A stretch of 64,000 nt of DNA from Acidovorax delafieldii (GCA_002377855.1 DFQQ01000030.1:124001-188000); one strand, 5' to 3'; shown: positions 51,517 to 61,070, counted from the first letter of the stretch. A program made the numbers and translations. Notes: generated from the sequence alone by a model not told the origin.

Positions 51517-52584
51517 ATGTTTCTAGAGGTCTCCCAACTCGATGTGCGCTACGCGGGCCGCGCACAAGCTGCTGTTCACGGTGTTTCACTGGGCCTGCAC
51601 GCAGGCGACATCGGCGTGCTCATCGGCCCTTCGGGGTGCGGCAAGACCACCCTGCTGCGGGCCGTGGCGGGGCTGGAACCTGTCTCTGGCGGCGAAATAC
51701 GCCTCACCAAAAGCGTGGTCGGCAGCGCCACGCTGAGCGTGCCGCCCGAGCAGCGCCGCATCGGCATGGTGTTCCAAGACTACGCGCTGTTTCCGCACCT
51801 GTCGGTGGGGCGCAATGTGGCGTTCGGCATCCACCAGCTGCCGCGCGCCGAGCAGGCCGCGCGCGTTGCCGAGGTGCTGCAACTGGTGGGGCTGGAGGGC
51901 AGCGAAAACCGCTACCCCCATGAACTCTCTGGCGGCCAGCAGCAGCGCGTGGCCCTTGCGCGCGCGCTGGCGCCGCGCCCACAGCTCATGCTGCTGGACG
52001 AGCCTTTTTCCAACCTGGACGTGGACCTGCGCGAACGGCTGGCGCACGAAGTACGCGGCATTCTGAAAGCCGCTGGCGCCACCGCCTTGTTCGTGACACA
52101 TGACCAGTTCGAGGCCTTTGCCATTGGCGACGTGATCGGCGTGATGCACGAAGGCCACCTGCACCAATGGGACGATGCCTACACCCTCTACCACCGCCCG
52201 GCCACACGTTTCGTGGCCGACTTCATCGGCCACGGCGTGTTTGCACCGGCCACCCTGGTGCAGCGCGGCAGCAACGTGGTGGCGCAAACCCCCCTGGGCG
52301 ACCTGACCGACCTGGCCGAATGCCCGCTGCCCAGCAGCTACCCTGGCGGCGAATGCGATGTGCTGCTGCGCGCCGACGACATCGTGCATGACGACCACGC
52401 ATCGGTGCAGGCGCAGATCGTGCGCAAGGCGTTTCGTGGATCGGAGTTTCTTTACACGCTGCGGCTGGGCAGTGGCCTGCAGGTCATGGCCCATGTGCCC
52501 AGCCACCACGACCATGCCGTGGGCGAGTGGATTGGTATCCGTGCCCAGGTAGACCATGTGGTGACCTTTGCGCGCGACGCGTGA
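51517..52584 (+). CDS. Ferric-iron-type ABC transporter ATP-binding protein (FbpC-like)
   Basis: 355 aa. Walker A GPSGCGKTTLL, VFQDYALFPH, signature LSGGQQQRVALARAL, Walker B LMLLDEPFSNLDVDL, VTHDQFEAFAIGD, then a C-terminal TOBE-like region (CDVLLRADDIVHDDH). Matches the FbpC/PotA group; neighbour of an FbpB-like permease, so the pair probably imports iron(III), with a binding protein encoded elsewhere. Confidence 0.92.
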   Translation: MFLEVSQLDVRYAGRAQAAVHGVSLGLHAGDIGVLIGPSGCGKTTLLRAVAGLEPVSGGEIRLTKSVVGSATLSVPPEQRRIGMVFQDYALFPHLSVGRNVAFGIHQLPRAEQAARVAEVLQLVGLEGSENRYPHELSGGQQQRVALARALAPRPQLMLLDEPFSNLDVDLRERLAHEVRGILKAAGATALFVTHDQFEAFAIGDVIGVMHEGHLHQWDDAYTLYHRPATRFVADFIGHGVFAPATLVQRGSNVVAQTPLGDLTDLAECPLPSSYPGGECDVLLRADDIVHDDHASVQAQIVRKAFRGSEFLYTLRLGSGLQVMAHVPSHHDHAVGEWIGIRAQVDHVVTFARDA

Positions 52585-52632
52585 ATTCGATCGGTAGGTT
52601 TTTTACCGAAACCGGGCGCCAGCGCGCCTGTC

Positions 52633-52667
52633 TGATTGCGAAATAACTACATTTTTTATAGCAATCA
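52633..52667. repeat. Partial interspersed mini-repeat
   Basis: AATAACTACATTTTTTATAG then CA, resembling the right end of the copy in pbpC (CAGCTACATAATTTATAGCA). It lies in the 261-bp gap before the chemoreceptor gene; the rest of that gap shows nothing I can name. Confidence 0.4.
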
Positions 52668-52845
52668 TTTCAGACACCACGCGGGGGCTGCGCACAGTTC
52701 AAATCCATGCAAACAAATTGTCACAATTTGTAGGCCCAATGACGGCGGGCGATGTTGCCCAGTGACCCGGCCGGCACATCGGTGCCAGCGTGGCCCAGCC
52801 AATGATGGGTAAGGCGCACGCCAGGCGGGGTCCCACGGATCTGCC

Positions 52846-54471
52846 ATGACGTCTGCATCCCTTGACCGCAAAGACCGCACCACCAATATTCTGGGCCGCC
52901 GCCTGTTGGCCACCTTCATCGCCGTGCTGCTGCTCACGCTGGCGGGCTCTGCGATCGGTGTGTGGTCATTGCGCAGCGTGGACACAGCCACGCGCCGCGC
53001 CATAGAAAACAACGTGGCCACCGAACGCCTCGTGGCCGATGCTTACCGCCTGCAGGCCATCAATGCCGAGCGCTACAAAGCGATGGCCTTGAGTTCGGAG
53101 CCCGAAGTGGGCGAGATTTTGGCGGCCGACATCGACCGCACCCAAGCCCGTTACGCCGAGCTGATGGCACAGCTTGCGACACGCCTGCACACGCCTTCTG
53201 AACAGGCCTTGCTCACCAGCACCCAGACCAAGGCACAGGACTTCCAAGTCGCCGTGAAAGAGCTGGTGACTGCCCGCGACTTTGGTCTGACCGAACGCAT
53301 CCGCAAGGTGTTCTCCGAGCGCTTCGAGCCCAGCGCTGGCGCTGTGCTGGGTGCCCTGCAGCAGCTGGCCCAATCGCAGCGCGATGCGATCGACGCGGCA
53401 GGGGCCCACATTGCCCAAAGCAGCCGCAACGCGCAGATGGCGTTGGTCCTTTTTTGCGCTACCGCCCTGCTGCTGGGCAGCGCGCTGACGTGGTGGCTGG
53501 TTCGCAGCATTTCACGGCCCATCGGCATGGCCAGCGCCACGGCGCAACGCGTGTCCAGCCTGGATCTGCGCCAGGACATCGAAGGGCACCACCGGGACGA
53601 GGCGGGCCAACTGCTGCTGGCGCTGAACACCATGCAGGAAGCGCTGCGCGCGCTGGTGAACCAGGTACGCCTGTCTGCCCACAACGTCCGCCTTGCAGCC
53701 CACGAGATGGCGCAGGGCAATGCCAACCTCTCAGAGCGCACCGAGGGCACGGCGTCCAGCCTGCAGCAGACCGCAGCGGCGTTGGAACAGGTGACGCAAC
53801 GCCTGCAACAGTCCACTGAGACAGCTGCACGGGCCGAACGCATGGCCAGCCAGGCATCTTCTGTAGCGTTGGAAGGCGGAGCCGCCATGGCGCAGATCAT
53901 CGAGACCATGCAAAGAATTCAGCAATCGTCGCGCAAGGTGGAAGAAGTCACGGGGGTGATCGACAGCATTGCATTCCAAACCAACATCCTTGCGCTAAAT
54001 GCTGCCGTCGAAGCCGCCCGTGCTGGCGAGGCGGGACGGGGTTTTGCCGTGGTGGCGGCCGAGGTGCGACAGCTGGCGATGCGCGCTGGCGAGGCCGCCC
54101 GCGAGATCAAGGCGTTGATCTCTACATCCACCCAGAGCGTGGAGGCCGGCACCGCCTTGGTCAACAGCGCTGGACACACCATGGGACAAATCGTCGAGTC
54201 CATTCGAGACGTGGCGGGAATGATCAGCGACATCAGCGCTGCCACCCATTCACAGACGCGCGATATCCACGACATCAACTCCGCCGTGGCGCGATTGGAC
54301 GAGATGACGCAGCAAAACTCTGCACTGGTGGAGGAATCGGCCGCCGCCTCGGACGGCCTGCGCCACCAGGCCAATGACCTGACGCAGCTGATCAGTCAGT
54401 TTGTGCTGCCCTCGCACGATACCCTGCCCCTGCAGGCGCACACCGGCATGCCTGCGCTGCCTCGCGCCTGA
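52846..54471 (+). CDS. Methyl-accepting chemotaxis protein with periplasmic four-helix-bundle sensor
   Basis: 541 aa. Membrane helix about 18-42 (LLATFIAVLLLTLAGSAIG), periplasmic helical ligand domain to about 200, second helix (MALVLFCATALLLGSALTWWL), HAMP linker (SISRPIGMASATAQRVSSLD) and signalling coiled coil with hairpin SIAFQTNILALNAAVEAARA and GRGFAVVAAEVRQLAMRAG. No C-terminal CheR tether. Ligand unknown. Stands alone upstream of the convergent acyltransferase gene. Confidence 0.94.
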   Translation: MTSASLDRKDRTTNILGRRLLATFIAVLLLTLAGSAIGVWSLRSVDTATRRAIENNVATERLVADAYRLQAINAERYKAMALSSEPEVGEILAADIDRTQARYAELMAQLATRLHTPSEQALLTSTQTKAQDFQVAVKELVTARDFGLTERIRKVFSERFEPSAGAVLGALQQLAQSQRDAIDAAGAHIAQSSRNAQMALVLFCATALLLGSALTWWLVRSISRPIGMASATAQRVSSLDLRQDIEGHHRDEAGQLLLALNTMQEALRALVNQVRLSAHNVRLAAHEMAQGNANLSERTEGTASSLQQTAAALEQVTQRLQQSTETAARAERMASQASSVALEGGAAMAQIIETMQRIQQSSRKVEEVTGVIDSIAFQTNILALNAAVEAARAGEAGRGFAVVAAEVRQLAMRAGEAAREIKALISTSTQSVEAGTALVNSAGHTMGQIVESIRDVAGMISDISAATHSQTRDIHDINSAVARLDEMTQQNSALVEESAAASDGLRHQANDLTQLISQFVLPSHDTLPLQAHTGMPALPRA

Positions 54472-54575
54472 GCGCAAGGGGCTTGTCTCATCGCATGGGG
54501 CCGCAGCCAAGTGGCAGCCGGGCAGTCGTTAGCAGTTTATTGACCACCGTACGCCAGCGTCGTGGCCAGCAGCGG

Positions 54576-55319
54576 TCAGCCTTGCTGGCGAAGGCCATCC
54601 ACCACGGATCGCAGGTGGGCAGCCCATTCACGGCGGTCACGGCCCCGGGGCGTTTCGGGCTCGCCGTACGTCACCACGGCTTCGATGGCCGGCGCACTGA
54701 GCGTGCGCCACATCGAACCCAGCAAGGTTTCGTCACCGATATAGCTGGGCGCAAAGCTGGTGGCACCCGTGGCCTTGTCCACAAATCTGAGACCCACCGG
54801 CTGCACGGGCGCATCGGCCGCCACCGCGGCCTGCAGCAGGTTCGCGTGAAAGGGCAGCATGGCGCGGCCATCACCCGTGGTCCCTTCAGGGAAAACCGCC
54901 AACACCTCGTTGCGCTCAAGCGCCTCTTGCATGGTGCGCACCATGCGCATGGCATCGCGGCGTGAGGTGCGTTCAATGTAGAGCGTGCCCGCTGCCGTGG
55001 CCAGCGTGCCAATCAGCGGCCAGCCCTGTACGTCGGATTTGGAGATGAAGCAGCAATGCCGCGCGGCGTGCATCACCGGTATGTCGAGCCACGAAAGATG
55101 GTTGGCCACCAACATGACCGGGCCGGCCACCGGCGGCCGGCCCTGCACCCGCAAGCTGATCCCCGCACAGGCCAGCAGCTGCTGCGACCACACCTGCACC
55201 CGCAGGTATTGCTGCTCGGGCGCCAGGCGCGGAAACCGCACGCTGACGACCCACAGACCGTGGAGCACATGGCCCAGCAGGCGCACCATGCGCCACAGGG
55301 CGCGCGCAGCCTTCACCAC
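54576..55319 (-). CDS. plsC: 1-acyl-sn-glycerol-3-phosphate acyltransferase (PlsC-like)
   Basis: 247 aa. Acyltransferase motif I NHLSWLDI (catalytic His and Asp) at about 72-79 and motif III FPEGTTGDG near 147. An N-terminal hydrophobic helix (LLGHVLHGLWVVSV) anchors it to the inner membrane. It acylates lysophosphatidate in phospholipid synthesis, or a related lyso-lipid. Last gene of the yqgE-ruvX-pyrR-pyrB-pyrX run on the minus strand. Confidence 0.9.
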   Translation of the reverse strand: MVKAARALWRMVRLLGHVLHGLWVVSVRFPRLAPEQQYLRVQVWSQQLLACAGISLRVQGRPPVAGPVMLVANHLSWLDIPVMHAARHCCFISKSDVQGWPLIGTLATAAGTLYIERTSRRDAMRMVRTMQEALERNEVLAVFPEGTTGDGRAMLPFHANLLQAAVAADAPVQPVGLRFVDKATGATSFAPSYIGDETLLGSMWRTLSAPAIEAVVTYGEPETPRGRDRREWAAHLRSVVDGLRQQG

Positions 55320-55430
55320 AGCTGCCCAGGAATCAAGGAGCCGCTGCCAAAGCGCAAGCCGGCTGCCGCCAGCAGGTTCAATGCCGCGTTAGCACCCGCC
55401 GGCCGCCGCCGTACCACCCGCATGGACTGC

Positions 55431-56726
55431 TCAGTCCCGTTCAAACGCCAGCTGCCCGCCCACCACCGTGGCGCGCACCAAGCCCGGCAACTCGTAGCCT
55501 GAAAACGGCGTGTGCTTGCCCTGGCTACGCAGCGCGTCAGACCGCACCGTCCATGCGGCGGCAGGATCGAAAACGCACAGATCGGCCACGCCACCTTCCA
55601 CCAACTGTCCCACGCTGGCCTGCAGCGTGCCCAATGCGGCACCCAGCACGCGGGCAGGCTCAGACGTGACAACTGCCAGCGCGCGCGACAAAGGCACTCC
55701 TTGGTCCTGAGACCATTTGAGCGTGAGCGACAGCAGCAACTCCAGTCCCGTGGCTCCAGGCTCGGCCTCGGCAAAGGGCAGTGTCTTGGCGTCTTCGTCC
55801 ACAGGATTGTGGTCAGACACCAGCACGTCGATGGTGCCATCGGCCAGCGCTGCGCTGAGCGCATCGCGGTCGCGCTGCTGGCGCAGCGGAGGCGATAGGC
55901 GGGCGCGGCTGTCAAAAAAGCCAATGTCGACATCCGTGAGGTGCAGCGAGTTGATGCTCACATCGGCCGTGACCTTGAGGCCCTCGGCCTTGGCGCGGCG
56001 CAGCAGCTCCACGCCCGCGGCGCTGCTGATGCGGCAAAGATGCACGCGGGCGCCGGTGGTTTTGAGCAGCTCGAAAATGGTGTGCAGTGCAATGGTCTCG
56101 GCTGCCACGGGCACGCCCGACAGGCCCAGCCGCGTGGCCAGAGGGCCGCTGGCCGCCACGCCCTTGCCCAGGTGCATCTCTTGCGGGCGCAGCCATACGG
56201 TGTAGCCAAAGGTCGCGGCATACTGCAGCGCGCGCTGCATCACCTGCGTGCTGGCCAGCGGCACTTCGGCCTGGCCAAAGCCCACGCAGCCCGACTCGGT
56301 CAGCTCCGCCATTTCGGTCAGTACCTCGCCTGCCAGATTGCGCGTGAGGGCCCCCAACGGAAACAGCCGCGACTGGTGCAGCTTCTCAGCGCGGAACTTG
56401 AGCATCTCCACCAAGCCCGGCTCGTCGAGCACGGGGTCGGTGTCGGGCGGGCAGACCAGGCTGGTCACGCCGCCAGCCACGGCCGCGGCCATTTCTGATT
56501 CGAGCATGCCTTCGTGCTCGTGCCCCGGCTCGCGCAGGCGCGCAGCCACATCCACCAGGCCGGGCAGCACGATGCAACCAGACGCATCGATGGTGCGTGT
56601 AGGGGCGAAGTCCGCAGGCATGCGCAGCAAGCCCACGATGCGACCTGCCGCCAGGGCCACATCGCCCACCTGGTCCAGCCCGCTGTGGGGGTCGATCACA
56701 CGGCCGTTCTTGATGAGTATCTTCAT
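55431..56726 (-). CDS. pyrX: Inactive dihydroorotase homologue (PyrX / PyrC')
   Basis: 431 aa, amidohydrolase fold. Active type I dihydroorotases have D-x-H-x-H-L-R-E-P-G; here the stretch is LVDVAARLREPG, so the two metal-binding His are Ala61 and Arg63. Other ligand positions also look altered (WLRPQEM where HCED is usual; VHLCRISS). SDHNPVDED is retained. Such dead homologues next to pyrB support assembly or activity of aspartate transcarbamoylase in pseudomonads; the same role is inferred. No Shine-Dalgarno is visible; the sequence just upstream is a mini-repeat. A functional pyrC should exist elsewhere. Confidence 0.88.
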   Translation of the reverse strand: MKILIKNGRVIDPHSGLDQVGDVALAAGRIVGLLRMPADFAPTRTIDASGCIVLPGLVDVAARLREPGHEHEGMLESEMAAAVAGGVTSLVCPPDTDPVLDEPGLVEMLKFRAEKLHQSRLFPLGALTRNLAGEVLTEMAELTESGCVGFGQAEVPLASTQVMQRALQYAATFGYTVWLRPQEMHLGKGVAASGPLATRLGLSGVPVAAETIALHTIFELLKTTGARVHLCRISSAAGVELLRRAKAEGLKVTADVSINSLHLTDVDIGFFDSRARLSPPLRQQRDRDALSAALADGTIDVLVSDHNPVDEDAKTLPFAEAEPGATGLELLLSLTLKWSQDQGVPLSRALAVVTSEPARVLGAALGTLQASVGQLVEGGVADLCVFDPAAAWTVRSDALRSQGKHTPFSGYELPGLVRATVVGGQLAFERD

Positions 56727-56728
56727 GA

Positions 56729-56792
56729 TTTCAAGCCAAATTGGCCGCTAGCGCTTTATACATAAGCGCAAGCAGCTATTGAATTAGTAGCA
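56729..56792. repeat. Interspersed mini-repeat abutting the pyrX start
   Basis: TTTCAAGCCAAATTGGCCGC, TAGCGCTTTATACATAAGCG, CAAGCAGCTATTGAATTAGT, AGCA. It is the longest copy in the window and sits two bases from the pyrX ATG, filling part of the 202-bp pyrB-pyrX gap. Confidence 0.7.
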
Positions 56793-56928
56793 TCCACATC
56801 ACTTGCCCCCATGCTCGCTGCTGCGCGCATCGCAACAGGCGGCGTCCAAGCACCACCGTGGAGCCGGCTCTGCCGGGCCCGGTTGGGAGCCCCGCCTTGG
56901 AAGGACGATGCGAAGCGGCTCAGGAGGG

Positions 56929-57891
56929 TCACGCTTCGTTCCCCGCCACGATGGACATCACGGCCATGCGCACCGCGATGCCGAAGGTCACCTGCGGCAG
57001 GATCACGCTCTGTTTGCCATCGACCACGGCGGAGTCGATCTCCACGCCGCGGTTGATCGGGCCGGGATGCATGACGATGGCATCGGGCTTGGCCAACTGC
57101 AGCTTTTCCTGCGTGAGACCAAAGCTCTTGAAATACTCCTGGCTGGACGGCAGCAGCGCGCCGCTCATGCGCTCGTTCTGTAGGCGCAGCATGATGACCA
57201 CGTCAGCGTCCTTGATGCCCTCTTCGAGGGTGTGGCACACGCGCACGCCCATCTGGGCCATGTCGCCCGGCACCAGTGTGCGGGGGCCGACCACGCGCAC
57301 CTCTGCCGCACCGAGGGTGGTGAGGGCGTGGATGTCCGAGCGCGCCACGCGCGAGTGCAGCACGTCGCCCACGATGGCCACGGTGAGGTTGGAAAAGTCC
57401 TTCTTGTAGTGGCGGATGGTGTACATGTCCAGCAACCCCTGCGTGGGGTGGGCATGCCGGCCGTCGCCCGCGTTGATCACGTGCACATGGGGCGCCACGT
57501 GCTGGGCAATCAGGTACGGGGCGCCAGACTCGCTGTGCCGCACCACGAACAGGTCAGCCGCCATCGCACTCAGGTTGGCGATGGTGTCCAGCAGCGACTC
57601 ACCCTTGCTGGCCGAGCTGCGTGCGATGTCCAGGTTGATCACGTCGGCCGACAGGCGCTTGGCCGCGATCTCGAACGTGGTGCGCGTGCGCGTGCTGTTC
57701 TCAAAAAACAGGTTGAACACGCTCTTGCCGCGCAAGAGGGGCACCTTCTTGACTTCGCGATCGTTCACGGAGACGAAGTTGGCGGCCGTGTCGAGAATGT
57801 GCGTGACGATGTCGCGCGGCAGGCCTTCTACGGACAGCAGATGGATCAGCTCGCCGTTTTTGTTGAGTTGGGGGTTGCGCTTGTGCAGCAC
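56929..57891 (-). CDS. pyrB: Aspartate carbamoyltransferase catalytic subunit
   Basis: 320 aa from a GTG at 57891, supported by AGGAGG overlapping the end of pyrR. Condenses carbamoyl phosphate with aspartate in pyrimidine synthesis. Carbamoyl-phosphate loop FFENSTRTRTTFE, HPTQGLLDM, and HPGPINRG are intact. The roughly 20-residue N-terminal extension (LHKRNPQLNKNGELIHLLSV) is the type that contacts PyrX in pseudomonad complexes. No pyrI regulatory gene nearby. Confidence 0.96.
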   Translation of the reverse strand: MLHKRNPQLNKNGELIHLLSVEGLPRDIVTHILDTAANFVSVNDREVKKVPLLRGKSVFNLFFENSTRTRTTFEIAAKRLSADVINLDIARSSASKGESLLDTIANLSAMAADLFVVRHSESGAPYLIAQHVAPHVHVINAGDGRHAHPTQGLLDMYTIRHYKKDFSNLTVAIVGDVLHSRVARSDIHALTTLGAAEVRVVGPRTLVPGDMAQMGVRVCHTLEEGIKDADVVIMLRLQNERMSGALLPSSQEYFKSFGLTQEKLQLAKPDAIVMHPGPINRGVEIDSAVVDGKQSVILPQVTFGIAVRMAVMSIVAGNEA

Positions 57892-57893
57892 GT

Positions 57894-58415
57894 TCAGGCC
57901 TCCTGGACTTGGAACTGGAAAGTGCCCTGCTCATTGCGTGCCAAGGCCAGCGACTGGCTGCCCGGCAGCGACACACGGGCGGCGGCAAAATCGGCCTGCA
58001 CGGGCAACTGGCGGCCGCCGCGGTCCACCAGAACGGCCAACCGGACGCTGGCGGGCCGACCGTAGTCGAAGAGCTCGTTGAGCACAGCGCGGATGGTGCG
58101 GCCGGTGAAGAGCACGTCGTCCAGCACCAGCACGTCGGCGCCATCCACGTCAAAAGGCAAGGCAGTTTGCGCGCCCGTAGCCAGACCACGCTGCGCGAAA
58201 TCGTCTCGGTGCATGACCGAAGAGAGCACGCCCGGCGCACCCTCGAGCTCCAAGTCTTTCTGCAGGCGTTCGGCCAACCAGGCGCCGCCCGAAGCGATGC
58301 CCGCCAAGCGCGTGGTGGGGGTCAGCATGCTGCGAACGCCACGCAACAGCTCGCGGTACAGGGCCTCGGCGTCCAGCACAAGGCTGCCGGCCTGACCGGC
58401 AGGGGAAATGGTCAT
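57894..58415 (-). CDS. pyrR: Bifunctional PyrR-type uracil phosphoribosyltransferase / regulator
   Basis: 173 aa. Phosphoribosyltransferase fold with PRPP motif VLVLDDVLFTGRTIRA. In Gram-positives PyrR is an RNA-binding attenuator; in proteobacteria its role is less certain. ATG overlaps the ruvX stop (ATGA) and pyrB follows two bases after its stop. I see no PyrR-binding hairpin or attenuator in the operon. Confidence 0.93.
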   Translation of the reverse strand: MTISPAGQAGSLVLDAEALYRELLRGVRSMLTPTTRLAGIASGGAWLAERLQKDLELEGAPGVLSSVMHRDDFAQRGLATGAQTALPFDVDGADVLVLDDVLFTGRTIRAVLNELFDYGRPASVRLAVLVDRGGRQLPVQADFAAARVSLPGSQSLALARNEQGTFQFQVQEA

Positions 58416-58831
58416 GGAAGATTCCTCAAAAACTGTTCCAGGATGATGCAGGCCGAGGCGGCATCCGCATCCTTGGCGCCGCTGGCAATGGCTTCGGTGG
58501 TGCTGTAGCGTTCATCCACTTCAAACACCTGCAGCCCGAAGCGCCCACGCAACTGGCGGCCAAACTTCAGGGCGCGCTGGGTGTTCTCGTGGCTGGCGCC
58601 GTCGGGGTGATAGGGCACGCCAATGACCAGCGCGTCGGGCTGCCATTCCTTGATGCGCAGGGCCACCTGGGCAAAGCGGGCGTCGCCCTCGGCCTTGATG
58701 GTCTCCTGCGGGCTGGCGGTGCGCAGCATGCGATTGCCGGAGGCCACCCCCGTTCGCTTGAGCCCGAAATCGAAAGCAAGAAAGGTCTGAAACTGCGCGG
58801 GAACGTCTGGCTGAACGGGAAGCCCGGTCAT
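58412..58831 (-). CDS. ruvX: Putative Holliday-junction resolvase / pre-16S rRNA nuclease (YqgF)
   Basis: 139 aa. RNase H-like fold with FLAFDFGLKRTGVASG (first acidic residue), IGVPYHPDGA, VDERYSTTEA and DADAASACIILEQFL (last acidic residues). YqgF trims the 16S rRNA precursor in E. coli. Overlaps both neighbours by four bases. Confidence 0.94.
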   Translation of the reverse strand: MTGLPVQPDVPAQFQTFLAFDFGLKRTGVASGNRMLRTASPQETIKAEGDARFAQVALRIKEWQPDALVIGVPYHPDGASHENTQRALKFGRQLRGRFGLQVFEVDERYSTTEAIASGAKDADAASACIILEQFLRNLP

Positions 58832-59427
58832 GCGTGCCCCGCTTCAGGAGAGAGCATCCACGCCTGCAGACCCAACAAGCCCAGCGCTCGGTCGTAGCGC
58901 TCGGGCACAGGGGTATCGAAGATGACCGACAAGTCAGCGCCCACGGTAAGCCAGGCGTTTTCGGCCAATTCGGATTCGAGCTGGCCTTCGCCCCATGAGG
59001 AATAGCCCAAGGTGATCAGCACCCGGCGAGGCCCGGCGCCGGTTGAAAGGGCTTCCAGAACGTCCTTGGAGGTGGTCATGGCCAACCCCCCAGGAATGGA
59101 CATGCTTGATGCGTAGGCAGACTCATCCGACTGTTCCGTGCCAGCGAGCATGGGCTCGTGCAGCACGAAGCCTCGCTCGGTCTGCACCGGGCCGCCCTGG
59201 AAGACAGGTTCTTGGGTGAGATCGTCTCGGCGCAGTGACAAGTCGACCTTGTCAAACAAGCCCTTGAGGGTGATATCGGAAGGCTTGTTGATGATGAGCC
59301 CGAGCGCACCGCGTTCACTGTGCTCGCACAGGTACACAACACTGCGCGCAAAAGACTCATCTTCCAGGCCGGGCATGGCGATCAGGAAATGATGCGTCAG
59401 GTTGATGGGCGCAGAATCGGAAGACAT
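58828..59427 (-). CDS. yqgE: YqgE/AlgH family protein
   Basis: 199 aa. Typical FLIAMPGLEDESFARSVVYL, ERGALGLIINKP, FQGGPVQTERGFVLH and LGYSSWGEGQLESEL. The biochemical role of the family is not established; in pseudomonads AlgH is associated with regulation. First gene of the minus-strand operon, coupled to ruvX. Only 21 bp separate its start from that of the photolyase. Confidence 0.94.
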   Translation of the reverse strand: MSSDSAPINLTHHFLIAMPGLEDESFARSVVYLCEHSERGALGLIINKPSDITLKGLFDKVDLSLRRDDLTQEPVFQGGPVQTERGFVLHEPMLAGTEQSDESAYASSMSIPGGLAMTTSKDVLEALSTGAGPRRVLITLGYSSWGEGQLESELAENAWLTVGADLSVIFDTPVPERYDRALGLLGLQAWMLSPEAGHA

Positions 59428-59448
59428 TGCCCAATTTTAACGGTGAAC

Positions 59449-60921
59449 ATGGAGACCTCTTACGCCACCGGCCTTGTCTGGTTCCGGCGCGATCTGCGCG
59501 CTCTGGACCACGCGGCCCTTTACCACGCACTTACTCGGTGCCAGCAGGTGCATTGCGTTTTCGTCTTCGATACGCAGATCTTGGCACCCTTGCCCCGCGC
59601 AGACCGCCGCGTCGCATTCATCCAGGAGGCGTTGCTGGAGTTGGACGCCCAGTTGCGCAGCCTCAGCACACACGCGGCTGGCGGGTTGATCGTGCTGCAT
59701 GCCGAATCCACCGACGCCCTGCCCGCGCTTGCCCAGGCCCTGCAAATTGATGCGCTCTTTGCCAACCACGACGATGAACCGAAGGCGCTGGAGCGCGACA
59801 CCACGGTGCGCAGCCGCCTTGCACAAGCGGGGATCGCCATGCATACCTTCAAGGACCACACGGTACTTGAACGCAACGAGGTGCTCACGCAGTCGGGCAC
59901 GCCCTACAGCGTGTTCACACCGTACAAAAACGCCTGGCTTCGCAAGATTGATGCGTCTCATCTGCAAAGTTACCCTACTGAGCGCTACGCATGCCGGCTC
60001 GCGCCCCGGCCGCCGGCCTATGCCCGACCCGTGCCGACGGTGCAGGACATCGGGTTCGAGCAGAGCGCCCAGGCAAAAATCCAGTTGCCCGGCGGGAGCT
60101 CTGGGGCACAGCAGTTGCTGGAAGATTTTTTGCAGCGCATCGGGCGTTACGAAGAGACGAGAAATTTCCCGGCCGTGAAGGGCCCGAGCTACCTGAGCGT
60201 GCATCTGCGCTTTGGCACGGTTTCGCCGCGCCTGCTGGCACGAACGGCCCATGCGCTGGCCCAGCAAGGCAATCCCGGTGCGGCAACCTGGCTCAACGAA
60301 CTGATCTGGCGAGACTTTTACTTTCAAATTCTGTACCACCATCCCCATGTGGCGCAGCAGAGCTTCAAGCCCGCCTACGATGCCATTGCTTGGGAACAGG
60401 GCGACACCGCCGAGGCGCTCTTTCAGGCGTGGTGTGCAGGCCAGACGGGCTACCCCTTGGTGGACGCTGCCATGGCCCAGCTCAACCAGACGGGCTATAT
60501 GCACAACCGGCTGCGCATGGTGGTGGCCAGCTTTCTGGTCAAAGACCTGGGCATTGACTGGCGTTGGGGCGAGCGGTATTTTGCGCAGCAGCTCAACGAC
60601 TTCGACTTGGCCGCCAACAATGGCGGCTGGCAATGGGCGAGCTCCAGCGGTTGCGATGCCCAGCCCTACTTTCGCATCTTCAACCCCGTTAGCCAGAGCG
60701 AGAAGTTTGACCCAGAGGGAAAGTTCATCCACCGGTATCTGCCCCAACTGGCAGGATTGCACAAAGCGGCCCTGCACGCCCCATGGCAGGCGCGCCGGAT
60801 CGAATTGCAGGAAGCAGGCGTGGCTCTGGGGAAGAACTACCCGCACCCCATCGTGCAGCATGAGGCGGCCCGCCGGCGCACGCTGGAGCGCTACTCGGTG
60901 GTCAAGGCCGCTGCCACATAG
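59449..60921 (+). CDS. phrB: Deoxyribodipyrimidine photolyase (class I CPD)
   Basis: 490 aa from the ATG at 59449. Repairs UV pyrimidine dimers with blue light. N-terminal antenna domain (GLVWFRRDLRALDHAAL) and C-terminal FAD domain (WLNELIWRDFYFQILYHHP; LVDAAMAQLNQTGYMHNRLR; NNGGWQWASSSGCDAQPYFR). The Trp residues used for FAD photoreduction and the flavin pocket appear intact. Divergent from yqgE. Confidence 0.95.
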   Translation: METSYATGLVWFRRDLRALDHAALYHALTRCQQVHCVFVFDTQILAPLPRADRRVAFIQEALLELDAQLRSLSTHAAGGLIVLHAESTDALPALAQALQIDALFANHDDEPKALERDTTVRSRLAQAGIAMHTFKDHTVLERNEVLTQSGTPYSVFTPYKNAWLRKIDASHLQSYPTERYACRLAPRPPAYARPVPTVQDIGFEQSAQAKIQLPGGSSGAQQLLEDFLQRIGRYEETRNFPAVKGPSYLSVHLRFGTVSPRLLARTAHALAQQGNPGAATWLNELIWRDFYFQILYHHPHVAQQSFKPAYDAIAWEQGDTAEALFQAWCAGQTGYPLVDAAMAQLNQTGYMHNRLRMVVASFLVKDLGIDWRWGERYFAQQLNDFDLAANNGGWQWASSSGCDAQPYFRIFNPVSQSEKFDPEGKFIHRYLPQLAGLHKAALHAPWQARRIELQEAGVALGKNYPHPIVQHEAARRRTLERYSVVKAAAT

Positions 60922-61070
60922 CGTTCACCAGATTCCGCAAAGCCCGGAGCAATAGCCTCGGCCCGTGGCTACGGGCTCACTGAGGCCTGCAAGAGGCAAG
61001 GCCCCAAGCGGCCTGAATGGGAAGATTTCAACTCGTGCCGCCTCGCCGTGCCCTTGAAACCTCAAGCCCA

